Source: an uncultured Cyanobium sp. (GTDB lineage Bacteria; Cyanobacteriota; Cyanobacteriia; PCC-6307; Cyanobiaceae). Taken from it: 13,536 nt of DNA. The stretch lies in the NCBI GenBank assembly GCA_937919075.1, contig CALFOF010000215.1, positions 1 through 13,536 of the forward strand, written 5' to 3'. Below the pieces are notes generated by a model. It was not told the DNA's origin. It saw only the letters and a program-made list of their open reading frames with translations, and searched no databases. Both the position numbers and the translations under genes were made by a program. This document shows, piece after piece, positions 1 to 8,052 of the stretch. Each line of letters begins with the position of its first letter. The stretch's first letter is position 1.

Positions 1-324
1 GGCGCCGCCGCGGTCGGGGTGGTGCTCGGCCGCAGCCTGCTTCCAGGCCCGGTTCACCTGCTCCACGCTGAGCCTGCCGGACAGGGGCAGATGCAGGCGC
101 TGGCGGGCCACGATCGCGTCCACATCCGGGTGTTTGCCCAGCGGGCCCCAGTCGGCGCGGCTGAGCCCCTTGCGCCGCTTGTTGCTGCCGCGGGCCCCCT
201 TGGCGCTGGTGCCAGCGTCGGCGCGACCACCGAAGCCCCGCGCCGTACTGGCGCGCGCCTCCTCACCGTTCTGGCGCGACTCGCTGGTGCGGCCAGGACG
301 GTCGACCCGGGACAACAACACCAT
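1..324 (-). CDS. J-domain (DnaJ-like) protein, partial at left edge
   Basis: The frame is open from the ATG at 324 down to base 1, so 108 residues are visible and the C-terminus is missing. The last ~40 visible residues look like the first half of a J-domain: a helix II-like stretch (SVEQVNRAWKQAAAE) followed by HHPDRGG, which holds the HPD tripeptide that stimulates the ATPase of Hsp70. The ~60 residues before it are basic and low in complexity (Gly, Arg, Ala, Lys), probably disordered. An in-frame stop at 445-447 and the absence of any ATG, GTG or TTG between it and 324 support a start at or just after 324. Its role is likely co-chaperone, but the Hsp70 partner and target cannot be read from this. 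It is divergent from chlD. Other J-proteins place the domain at the N-terminus; here it lies towards the C-terminus. Confidence 0.75.
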   Translation of the reverse strand, partial: MVLLSRVDRPGRTSESRQNGEEARASTARGFGGRADAGTSAKGARGSNKRRKGLSRADWGPLGKHPDVDAIVARQRLHLPLSGRLSVEQVNRAWKQAAAEHHPDRGGA

Positions 325-502
325 GGCGGGGCCGCAGCAGTAGCAGAAAGAAATGCCAGGCGTGCGGGAATGCCGCCCTGCCTCGTCGCAAAAGTGTAAG
401 TTCTGCCAGCCTCCCGGCTGTTCGCCCCAGCACCCACCGCCGCATCAGCGCGCGGCGCAGCACCGTCAGCGAGACTTAACGCCCCCTTCCAGCCTCTGCC
501 CC
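325..502. other. Divergent intergenic region, J-domain gene / chlD
   Basis: This 178-base gap must hold the promoters of both divergent genes. On the minus strand a -10-like TACACT lies at 393-398, with no convincing -35 element. On the plus strand I see only a weak TTAACG near 476-481. No ribosome binding site or clear operator is visible for either gene. Confidence 0.4.
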
Positions 503-2620
503 ATGGTCGTCAGCGGGTCCGCTGCCACCCCGGCCGCCGCCGGCGCCGCCGCACGCGCGTTTCCGCTCGCCGCGATCACCGGGCACGGCACCTTGAAGCT
601 GGCCCTGTTGCTGGCGGCGGTGGATCCGGGGCTGGGTGGGGTGGTGATCGCCGGGGGCCGCGGCACCGGCAAATCGGTGCTGGCCCGTGGGCTGCACGCG
701 CTGCTGCCGCCGATCGACGTGCTCGATCTGGGTGAGGGGGTGAGCAGCCGCAACGTGGATCCGCAGCGGCCCGACGACTGGGATGCCGCCATCCACCAAC
801 GCATCACGGCGCGTGGGGGCGATCCGAGCGGCGCCGATCCCACCACCTTGCTGCCCACCCGGGTGATTCCGGCCCCCTTCGTGCAGGTACCCCTCGGTGT
901 CACCGAAGACCGGCTGCTGGGGGCGGTTGATGTGGCCGCCTCCTTGAGCAGCGGCACGCCGGTGTTCCAGCCGGGGCTGCTGGCGGAGGCCCACCGCGGC
1001 GTGCTTTATATCGACGAACTGAACCTGCTCGATGACGGCATCACCAACCTGCTGCTGGCGGCGGTGGGCTCCGGCATCAACCGGATCGAGCGCGAGGGGC
1101 TGAGCTTGATGCACCCCTGCCGCACCCTGCTGATCGCCACCTACAACCCGGAAGAAGGGGCGGTGCGGGATCACCTGCTCGACCGCTTCGCCATTGCCCT
1201 GTCAGCCAACCAGCTGGTGAGCACGGAGGAGCGGGTGGCGATCACCCGCTCGGCCCTCGACCACGGCGAATCCAGCGATGCTTTCCGCTCCCGCTGGCAG
1301 GAGGAGACCGATGCCCTGGCCACCCAGCTGCTGCTGGCGCGGCAATGGTTGAAGGATGTGGCGATCGATCGCGAGCAGGTCCGCTATCTGGTCACCGAAG
1401 CGATCCGCGGCGGGGTGGAGGGGCACCGGGCCGAGCTCTATGCAGTGCGGGTCGCCCGGGCCCATGCGGCGCTGAGTGGCCGCGACCGGGTGGACGCCGA
1501 TGACCTGCAGGTGGCCGTGCGCCTGGTGATCGCCCCGCGGGCCCTGCAGCTGCCGCCCCCAGATCCCGACCAACCCCTGGAGCCGCCACCGCCGCCCCAG
1601 GCGGAGCAGCCGCCCCAGGAGCCGGAACCGCCTGACCCCCCCGAGGCCAGCGACGACGACGCCCCGGAAGAAGAACCGCCCGAGGACGAGGACGACGACA
1701 GTCCCGACGACCAGGCACCGCCATCGATTCCGGAGGAATTCCTGCTCGACCCAGAGGCCACCGCCATCGACCCCGACCTGCTGCTGTTCGCCGCCGCCCG
1801 TTCCCGCGGGGGCGGCAGCGGCAAGCGCTCCCTGGTGCAGAGCGAGTCGCGCGGCCGCTATGTGAAGCCGATGCTGCCGCGCGGGCCCGTGCGCCGCATC
1901 GCCGTGGATGCCACCCTGCGGGCAGCGGCACCACACCAGAAGAGCCGGCGCGAGCGGGAACCGCACCGCCGGGTGATCGTCGAAGACGGCGACCTGCGGG
2001 CCAAGCAGCTGCAGCGCAAGGCGGGCGCCCTGGTGATCTTCCTGGTGGATGCCAGCGGCTCGATGGCGCTCAACCGCATGCAGAGCGCCAAAGGCGCCGT
2101 GATCCGCCTGCTCACCGAGGCCTACGAAAACCGCGATGAGGTGGCCCTGATCCCCTTCCGCGGCGAGCAGGCGGAGGTGCTGCTGCCGCCCACGCGCTCG
2201 ATCACCGCCGCACGCCGCCGGCTGGAGCAGATGCCCTGCGGCGGCGGCTCACCGCTCGCCCATGGCCTGTCTCAGGCGGCGCGGGTGGGCGCCAATGCAC
2301 TGTCAAAGGGCGATCTGGGCCAGGTGGTGGTGGTGGCGATCACCGACGGCCGCGGCAACGTGCCGCTGAGCCGCTCCCTGGGCCAGCCGCAGCTGGAGGG
2401 CGAGGAGCCGGTGGATCTGCGCGAGGAGGTGAAGGGGGTGGCGGCCCGCTACCGGGCCCTCGGCATCAAGCTGCTGGTGATCGACACCGAGCGCAAGTTC
2501 ATCGGCAGCGGCATGGGCAAGGAACTGGCGGAAGCGGCCGGCGGCCGCTATGTGCAACTGCCCAAGGCCAGCGATCAGGCGATTGCCGCCATCGCCCTGG
2601 AGGCGCTCAACGCCTCCTGA
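503..2620 (+). CDS. chlD: Magnesium chelatase subunit D
   Basis: The 705-residue product is the D subunit of Mg-chelatase, which with ChlI and ChlH inserts Mg2+ into protoporphyrin IX, the first committed step of chlorophyll synthesis. Residues ~20-345 form an AAA+ domain with Walker A GGRGTGKS (51-58), a Walker B-like LYIDELNLL (168-176) and the sensor-type segment IATYNPEEG. Residues ~350-425 are the Pro/Asp/Glu-rich linker typical of the family. Residues ~500-705 form a von Willebrand A/integrin I domain with the MIDAS motif DASGS (516-520), [10 protein letters not shown] (580-589) and ITDGRGN (613-619), which binds Mg2+ and contacts ChlI. The ATG at 503 was chosen over an open frame reaching 353 because the upstream 50 residues are Cys/Pro/Gln-rich and unlike ChlD, and ~700 residues fits the family. 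It converges on the MCE gene. Confidence 0.96.
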   Translation: MVVSGSAATPAAAGAAARAFPLAAITGHGTLKLALLLAAVDPGLGGVVIAGGRGTGKSVLARGLHALLPPIDVLDLGEGVSSRNVDPQRPDDWDAAIHQRITARGGDPSGADPTTLLPTRVIPAPFVQVPLGVTEDRLLGAVDVAASLSSGTPVFQPGLLAEAHRGVLYIDELNLLDDGITNLLLAAVGSGINRIEREGLSLMHPCRTLLIATYNPEEGAVRDHLLDRFAIALSANQLVSTEERVAITRSALDHGESSDAFRSRWQEETDALATQLLLARQWLKDVAIDREQVRYLVTEAIRGGVEGHRAELYAVRVARAHAALSGRDRVDADDLQVAVRLVIAPRALQLPPPDPDQPLEPPPPPQAEQPPQEPEPPDPPEASDDDAPEEEPPEDEDDDSPDDQAPPSIPEEFLLDPEATAIDPDLLLFAAARSRGGGSGKRSLVQSESRGRYVKPMLPRGPVRRIAVDATLRAAAPHQKSRREREPHRRVIVEDGDLRAKQLQRKAGALVIFLVDASGSMALNRMQSAKGAVIRLLTEAYENRDEVALIPFRGEQAEVLLPPTRSITAARRRLEQMPCGGGSPLAHGLSQAARVGANALSKGDLGQVVVVAITDGRGNVPLSRSLGQPQLEGEEPVDLREEVKGVAARYRALGIKLLVIDTERKFIGSGMGKELAEAAGGRYVQLPKASDQAIAAIALEALNAS

Positions 2621-2624
2621 GCGC

Positions 2625-2647
2625 CTGGCGACGCAGCGGCTCGCCAG
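2625..2647. terminator. Stem-loop between convergent chlD and MCE gene
   Basis: CTGGCGA (2625-2631) pairs perfectly with TCGCCAG (2641-2647) around a 9-base loop, 4 bases after the chlD stop and before the stop of the convergent gene at 2669. There is no T-run on either side, so this is at best a weak or Rho-assisted terminator or a 3'-end stabilising hairpin. Confidence 0.3.
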
Positions 2648-2668
2648 CCACGGCTCAGGGTCGACAGC

Positions 2669-3730
2669 TCAGGGATCGAGCCGGCGGGGAGGTTCCGCCG
2701 GCAGCGGGGTGCCAGCGGCAGCGCCCTGCCTGCCGCCACCGGTCGTGCCACCGCCGGGCTTCACCGTGCTGTCCTTGTTGACCTTGTCCTTCGCTGCTTT
2801 GTCCTTTGCCAGGCCCGTCTGGGCGGGGTAGAGCTCATCGAACAGCTGGCCCAGGCCGATGGCCAGGCTGCGCACCCCATCCATGAAGCGGGGATCGCTG
2901 GTGAGCTTGCTCACATCCCCACCCACCGCATCAATCCGCGCCGTGAGCCTCTCGGCATTGCTCACTGTGGTTTTGAGCTCGGCCAGGGTGCGGGGATTGT
3001 CGAGGGCGGCGGTGAGGTTGCGCACATGGCGGCTGGCGGCCGCCGCATCGGCGCTGGCCGTGGTGAGCGAAGCGAGCATGGGTTCAGCCTTGCCGGCCAC
3101 CACGTTGAGCTGGCGGATCAGCACATCCAGCTGAGCGGCGGTCTTCTGAGCGTCCTTGAGGAAGCGGGTTGCCTCCAGGGAGGTGGCATCAAAGCTCTTG
3201 GTGGTGCTGGCGATCTGGGGCACCAGGTTCTGCTTCTCGGCCTCGATCAGCAGGCTCTGCATCAACTCGGTGACATTGCTCAAGCTGGCGGAGGTGGCCC
3301 CTTCAAGCGAAGAGCCGTTGCAGACCATGAGGATGTTGCTGCAGGCCTTGTCACCGGGCCGTGGCGCCGAGGCGGGCAGCGGCGGCCCGGTGCTGATCAG
3401 CGCCACCTGGGCATCGCCACCCAGCAGCGAGCCGGATTGCACCTGGGCCACCACCGGCCGCGCCAGTTGCAGGCTGGGATCGGTGATCTCCAGTTCGGCC
3501 ACCACCGCAGAAGAGGTGGGCGAAATCCGCCGCACATTGCCCACCTGCACGCCGCGGAACATCACCGCCGAACGGTCGGCCAGGCCGGCGGCATCGGCGA
3601 AACGCACCTTCAGCGTCCAGTTGTTGCGGCTCAGCGAAACACCCCGCAGCCAGAACCAGAGGCTGAACCCGCCGATCACGGCTCCGAGCAGGGTGAAACC
3701 CACCAAAGCCTCGCGGACGCTACGACGCAT
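2669..3730 (-). CDS. MCE/MlaD-family lipid-binding protein, membrane anchored
   Basis: This 353-residue protein has the layout of MlaD/TGD2-type substrate-binding subunits of lipid ABC transporters. A short basic N-terminus is followed by one membrane segment (about 11-28), then an MCE domain (about 36-115) with the typical AGLADRSAVMFRGVQVGNV stretch, and a long helical region (about 145-300) likely to form coiled coils. Two cysteines, C130 and C137, follow the MCE domain and could form a disulfide outside the plasma membrane. The C-terminus (308-353) is low complexity: a Lys/Asp-rich stretch followed by Gly- and Pro-rich sequence. The ATG at 3728-3730 lies only 6 bases after the stop of the upstream ATPase gene, so the two are co-transcribed and translation may be coupled. 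By family knowledge it would move phospholipid or another lipid between membranes; the substrate is unknown. Confidence 0.88.
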   Translation of the reverse strand: MRRSVREALVGFTLLGAVIGGFSLWFWLRGVSLSRNNWTLKVRFADAAGLADRSAVMFRGVQVGNVRRISPTSSAVVAELEITDPSLQLARPVVAQVQSGSLLGGDAQVALISTGPPLPASAPRPGDKACSNILMVCNGSSLEGATSASLSNVTELMQSLLIEAEKQNLVPQIASTTKSFDATSLEATRFLKDAQKTAAQLDVLIRQLNVVAGKAEPMLASLTTASADAAAASRHVRNLTAALDNPRTLAELKTTVSNAERLTARIDAVGGDVSKLTSDPRFMDGVRSLAIGLGQLFDELYPAQTGLAKDKAAKDKVNKDSTVKPGGGTTGGGRQGAAAGTPLPAEPPRRLDP

Positions 3731-3736
3731 GAGGTT

Positions 3737-4558
3737 TCAAAGCTCCGCCGGCTGCATCGGGCCGTTCAGGCTACCGGTACGGAACTGAACCACATAGGGG
3801 TTGTCGGTGCGGCCGAAGTCTTCGGTGGAGCCGCACCACTGAATCCGGCCGTCGTAGAGCATGGCCACCCGCTGGGCCGTGCGCACAACCGTGCTCATCA
3901 CGTGGCTCACCACCACCGAGCAGCCGGCCGCCACCTGATTCGCCTTCACGATCAGATCTTCGATGCGGGTGCAGGCCACAGGATCGAGGCCTGCGGTGGG
4001 CTCGTCGAACAGCAGCAACGGGTGCTGACCGGAGGCATTGCTGGGGTCATCAATCAGGGCACGGGCAAAGCTCACCCGCTTCTGCATGCCACCGCTGAGT
4101 TCACCGGGCAGCTGATCTGCGATGCCATAGAGGCCCACCGCCTCCAGCGCCCGCTGCACCCGTTGACGGATTTCGGGCTCAGGCAATTTGCTGTGGCGAT
4201 AGAGCAGAAACCCCACGTTCTCGCCCACTGTGAGCGAGGCCAACAGCGCGGGGTTCTGGAACACGAGGCGCACATCAGCGGGGCGGCGCTGATCCAGCCG
4301 CAGATACTGCTGCGGCACGCCATGCAGGCGGAAGGTTCCGGTGGTGGGCAACAGCAGGCCCGCCAGGATGCGCAGCACGGTTGATTTGCCGGTGCCGGAA
4401 GGCCCCACCACCGCCAGCCGTTCCCCCTCCAGCAAGGTGAGGTTGATGCCCTCCAGCACGGTGCGCGAACCCCAGCGCATCGAAAGATCGTGAAGTTCCA
4501 CCACCGGCACGGGTGACGGCACGAAGGCAGTAGGGGAGGGCGAAAAAGAAGACGACAC
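3737..4558 (-). CDS. ABC transporter ATP-binding protein, MlaF/TGD3-like
   Basis: The product, 273 residues as drawn, is a complete ABC ATPase: Walker A GPSGTGKS (52-59), Q-loop at Q101 (VFQNP), signature LSGGM (154-158), Walker B LLLFDEP (181-187) with the catalytic Glu, and the H-loop histidine H219 in VVSHV. A gene for an MCE protein 6 bases downstream makes it the ATPase of a lipid transporter of the Mla/TGD type, like MlaF or plastid TGD3. The start is uncertain: the longest frame begins with GTG at 4556-4558, but residues 1-18 are a Ser/Pro-rich stretch and other in-frame GTG codons lie just before the conserved VVELHDLSMRWG segment. No MlaE-type permease gene is in the window, so it must be encoded elsewhere. 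Confidence 0.9.
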   Translation of the reverse strand: MSSSFSPSPTAFVPSPVPVVELHDLSMRWGSRTVLEGINLTLLEGERLAVVGPSGTGKSTVLRILAGLLLPTTGTFRLHGVPQQYLRLDQRRPADVRLVFQNPALLASLTVGENVGFLLYRHSKLPEPEIRQRVQRALEAVGLYGIADQLPGELSGGMQKRVSFARALIDDPSNASGQHPLLLFDEPTAGLDPVACTRIEDLIVKANQVAAGCSVVVSHVMSTVVRTAQRVAMLYDGRIQWCGSTEDFGRTDNPYVVQFRTGSLNGPMQPAEL

Positions 4559-4777
4559 AGACGACGACGGGGAGGACCTGGCAGGCGTGAAGGGGAGCCT
4601 CGCTGGAATCTGGTGCGCCGACAGCTTTCATCCTTACAGTTCCATCAGCTCCGTGCTGTGGCGTAACGCCCCATCGGCTTGACTTCCCAGCGCCCTCTCC
4701 TGCCACGACGCCTCAGCACACGGTCCAGCCGTCGCCCTGGCTGGCTTGGGCGCGGGGATCTGCGCCAACAAGACCTG
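4559..4777. other. Divergent intergenic region, ABC ATPase / YvcK-like gene
   Basis: This 219-base gap separates two divergent transcription units and should hold both promoters. I find no pair of -35 and -10 elements with proper spacing. A TTGACT at 4679-4684 resembles a -35 box but has no -10 at 16-18 bases. A TTG at 4679 could extend the downstream frame by 33 residues, but those residues are Arg/Ser-rich and unlike the family. Confidence 0.4.
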
Positions 4778-6115
4778 ATGAGCCGCTCGCGCCGGGCGGT
4801 GCAGTGGTTGCAGCCGGGGTTGGTGGTGAAGCGCTGGATGCTCACCTCCGGCCTTGGCCTGCTGCTGGCCCTGCTGGGAGCCGCGATCCTCGCCGACCTC
4901 AAGCCGATCTACTGGTCGCTGGAGTCGCTCAACTGGCTGCTCTCAAACATGACGCGGGTGCTCCCGCGTGGCGTGACCGGGCCGCTGGTGCTGCTGGGGG
5001 GCGCCGCGTTGGTGGTGTGGGGCCAGAGCCGCAGCTTCGGCTCGATCCAACAGGCCCTCGCACCCGAAAAAGACACCCTGCTGGTGGAGGCGCTGCTGGC
5101 CCAGCGCCGGCTCAACCGCGGCCCCAACGTGGTGGCGATCGGCGGCGGCACAGGCCTGGCCACCCTGCTGAGCGGTCTGAAGCGCTACAGCAGCAATATC
5201 ACCGCGATCGTTACCGTCGCCGATGACGGCGGCAGCAGTGGGGTCTTGCGGCGGGAATTCGGCGTGCAGCCCCCCGGCGACATCCGCAACTGCCTGGCGG
5301 CCCTGGCCCGCGAGGAACCGCTGCTCACCCGCCTGTTTCAGTACCGCTTCAAGTCGGGAAGTGGGCTGGAGGGACACAGCTTCGGCAACCTTTTTCTCAC
5401 GGCGCTCACGGCCATCACCGGCAGCCTGGAATCGGCGATCACCGCCAGCAGCCGCGTGTTGGCGGTGCAGGGGCAGGTGGTGCCAGCCACCAATGCCGAT
5501 GTGCGCCTGTGGGCCGAACTTGAGAACGGCGACCGCATCGAGGGGGAATCCTGCATCGGCCGCGCCCCCAGCCCGATCGTGCGGCTGGGCTGCACCCCCG
5601 AGCGGCCCCCCGCCTTGCCGCGCGCCATTGAGGCGATCGCCAATGCCGAACTGATCGTGCTCGGGCCCGGCAGCCTCTACACCTCTCTGCTGCCGAATCT
5701 GCTGGTGCCGGAGCTGGTGCAGGCGATCAGCCGCAGCAAGGCGCCGCGCCTCTACATCTGCAACCTGATGACCCAGCCCGGCGAAACCGACAACCTGGAT
5801 GTGGAAGGCCATGTGCGGGCGATCGAGGCCCAGCTGGCCAGCCTGGGGGTGACCCGGCGCCTGTTCACCGCGGTGCTGGCCCAGGAACCGATCCGTGACC
5901 GAGCCCTGGTGGATCACTATCGCGCCCGCGGCGCCGAGCCCGTGCAGTGTGATGTGCACAGCCTGCACGCCAAGGGGTATGAGGTGATGGTCACGGCCCT
6001 GCAGGGAGCCCGCCCCACCGGCACCCTGCACCATGACCCACGCAGCCTCGCCCTCGCGGTGATGCGCTTCTACCGCCGTCACAAAGGCGGCCGGCCGGTG
6101 CTGGAAACGGTCTGA
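4778..6115 (+). CDS. YvcK/CofD-family protein with N-terminal membrane anchor
   Basis: Starting at the ATG at 4778 the product has 445 residues. Two hydrophobic segments (about 21-39 and 68-83) precede the soluble domain, so the protein is probably anchored with both ends on the cytoplasmic side. The domain itself shows the hallmarks of the YvcK/CofD-like family: VVAIGGGTGLATLL (GGGTG at 122-126), VADDGGSSG (DDGGSSG at 149-155), PPGDIRN (165-171), GHSFGNL (199-205), then GPGSLYTSLLPNLL and NLMTQPGET. CofD is a phospholactate transferase of F420 synthesis, whereas YvcK proteins of Bacillus and Mycobacterium bind UDP-sugars and affect cell shape, wall growth and carbon metabolism. The N-terminal anchor and context fit the YvcK type better than CofD. 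It is a lone gene, divergent from the lipid ABC pair and convergent with ndhJ. Confidence 0.88.
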   Translation: MSRSRRAVQWLQPGLVVKRWMLTSGLGLLLALLGAAILADLKPIYWSLESLNWLLSNMTRVLPRGVTGPLVLLGGAALVVWGQSRSFGSIQQALAPEKDTLLVEALLAQRRLNRGPNVVAIGGGTGLATLLSGLKRYSSNITAIVTVADDGGSSGVLRREFGVQPPGDIRNCLAALAREEPLLTRLFQYRFKSGSGLEGHSFGNLFLTALTAITGSLESAITASSRVLAVQGQVVPATNADVRLWAELENGDRIEGESCIGRAPSPIVRLGCTPERPPALPRAIEAIANAELIVLGPGSLYTSLLPNLLVPELVQAISRSKAPRLYICNLMTQPGETDNLDVEGHVRAIEAQLASLGVTRRLFTAVLAQEPIRDRALVDHYRARGAEPVQCDVHSLHAKGYEVMVTALQGARPTGTLHHDPRSLALAVMRFYRRHKGGRPVLETV

Positions 6116-6178
6116 CAGGCAGGGCTACGAGCAACGCAAGCGTGCGGCCACTTGTTGCGTGGGCGCAAGCGGGCGAAG

Positions 6179-6202
6179 GAACGCGTCAGCGCCTTGACGT
6201 TC
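6179..6202. terminator. Possible hairpin between convergent yvcK-like gene and ndhJ
   Basis: GAAC-(GC bulge)-GTCA (6179-6188) pairs with TGAC-GTTC (6195-6202) around a 6-base loop, just beyond the ndhJ stop at 6210. There is no T-run, so a terminator role is weakly supported. The rest of the 94-base gap shows nothing else except a longer-range ACGCAA/TTGCGT pairing (6134-6139 with 6155-6160). Confidence 0.25.
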
Positions 6203-6209
6203 GTTGAAC

Positions 6210-6768
<559 letters not shown>

Positions 6769-6776
<8 letters not shown>

Positions 6777-7542
6777 CGCTGGAGGCGCTTGCGGTGGTGA
6801 TCGGTTCAGCCACAACAACCCCAGCCGGCGCGGAGGTGTCGAGCGGGAGAGCGGTGGGATCGGCGAGGGCGGCCACCTGGGTTTCGGCCTTGAGGTAGGC
6901 GCCGGTGACGATCGGAGCCACCGCTTTCATGGCGTGGCTGATCGTGAGGTAGCGGTGGGTGGGGAGGTTGTTGCCCCGCTCGGCCAGCGCTTCGTTGCCC
7001 ACTTTCTTGCGGAGCTTGATCACCGCATCAAAGATTGCTTCGGGGCGGGGCGGGCAGCCGGGGATGTAGAGGTCCACCGGGATCAGCTTGTCGACCCCCC
7101 GCACCGCCGTGGTGGAATCGGCGCTGAACATGCCGCCGGTGATCGTGCAGGCGCCCATGGCGATCACGTATTTGGGCTCGGGCATCTGCTCATAGAGCCG
7201 CACCAGGGCCGGGGCCATCTTCATGGTCACGGTGCCGGCCGTGATCAGTAGGTCGGCCTGGCGGGGGCTGGAGCGAGGCACCAGGCCGAAGCGGTCGAAG
7301 TCGAAGCGGGAGCCGAGCAACGCCGCAAACTCAATGAAGCAGCAGGCCGTGCCGTAGAGCAGGGGCCAGAGGCTGCTGAGCCGGGCCCAGTTGTGGAGGT
7401 CGTCGAGGCTGGTGAGGATCACGTTCTCGGAAAGATCCGAGGTGACCTCCGGAGCACCGACCGGATTGCAACTGGAGGCCCGCAGATCGCGCAGGGCGTC
7501 GATCGAAGGGGTGCTGGAGGCGGAGGTGGGAGTGAGGGTCAT
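6769..7542 (-). CDS. ndhK: NDH-1 subunit K, iron-sulfur subunit
   Basis: The 257-residue product is NdhK, the NuoB/PSST homologue that carries the terminal N2 [4Fe-4S] cluster handing electrons to plastoquinone. The four cluster ligands are present: the adjacent pair C67-C68 in [11 protein letters not shown]132 in MGACTITGG and C163 in [11 protein letters not shown]. The conserved core spans about residues 40-215; the N-terminal 35 and the C-terminal 40 residues are variable and Ala/Pro/Thr-rich, the latter probably disordered. The ATG at 7540-7542 was preferred over an upstream GTG at 7566, which would overlap the end of ndhC. It lies 14 bases after ndhC and overlaps ndhJ by 8 bases, so all three form one operon. 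Confidence 0.97.
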
Positions 7543-7556
7543 GGGGGGTAGGCGCG

Positions 7557-7919
7557 TCAGCTCCACTCGAGGGCGCCTTTGCGCCAGGCGTAGGCAAGGG
7601 CGATCACCAAGATGGTGATGAAGATCAGGGCCTCAATGAAGGCCAGCAGACCGAGCCGGCTGAAGGCCACGGCCCAGGGATACAGAAACACCGTCTCCAC
7701 GTCGAAGATCACGAAGACCAACGCGAACATGTAGTAGCGGATATTGAACTGAATCCAGGCGCCACCGATCGGCTCCATGCCGGATTCATAGGTAAGCCGG
7801 CGTTCGCCATCCCGCGATTTCGGCGATACCAGTTTGTTGGTGACCAGGGCCAGCACCGGAACCGCTGCCGAGATCAGCAGAAAGCCCAGGAAGGCGTCGT
7901 AACCAGGTAGGACGAACAT
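7557..7919 (-). CDS. ndhC: NDH-1 subunit 3 (NdhC)
   Basis: Starting at the ATG at 7917-7919 ([13 protein letters not shown]) the product is 120 residues, the usual NdhC length. It has three membrane helices (about 10-28, 62-82, 91-110) and the conserved loop [10 protein letters not shown] (43-52) that sits near the quinone-binding region of complex I. An open frame continues upstream to 8072, but those 51 residues are Ala-rich and unlike NdhC. It is the first gene of the ndhC-ndhK-ndhJ operon, divergent from the rubredoxin gene, so the promoter should lie in the 133 bases upstream. Confidence 0.97.
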   Translation of the reverse strand: MFVLPGYDAFLGFLLISAAVPVLALVTNKLVSPKSRDGERRLTYESGMEPIGGAWIQFNIRYYMFALVFVIFDVETVFLYPWAVAFSRLGLLAFIEALIFITILVIALAYAWRKGALEWS

Positions 7920-8052
7920 CGCGAGGCTGAACCTGGCGCAGAGTCTGGCATCCGCACCCGGAAAACGCCCGTTGCCGCCGGCCGCTGCCACAGGGGCTGC
8001 CGCGACAGGGGCCTCGATAGAGTTTGCCTTCAAGGCAGCGGGGCCAAACGCC
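7920..8052. promoter_or_regulatory. Divergent promoter region, ndhC operon / rubA
   Basis: These 133 bases separate the NDH-1 operon from the rubA-ycf48-psbEFLJ cluster and must contain a promoter for each. A -10-like TAGAGT on the plus strand at 8018-8023 is 30 bases before the rubA ATG, without a clear -35. No convincing minus-strand promoter hexamers or operator dyads were found. The assignment rests on position, not on a recognised motif. Confidence 0.4.

Noticed and set aside
353..502. 50-codon upstream extension of chlD
   Set aside because: The added residues are Cys/Pro/Gln-rich and not ChlD-like, and the ATG at 503 gives normal family length.
1202..1966. 254-codon minus-strand open frame within chlD
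   Set aside because: Antisense to the AAA+ domain and linker of chlD; low-complexity Arg/Gly product.
3026..4384. 452-codon plus-strand open frame
   Set aside because: It lies antisense to the MCE and ABC ATPase genes, both of which have clear family motifs. Its product is His/Gly/Gln-rich with no recognisable domain, as expected for a shadow frame in GC-rich coding DNA.
4679..4684. TTGACT as a -35 box of the YvcK-like gene
   Set aside because: No -10-like hexamer lies 16-18 bases downstream.
4943..6082. 379-codon minus-strand open frame
   Set aside because: Antisense to the YvcK-like gene, His/Gln/Gly-rich and without family features; a GC-driven shadow.
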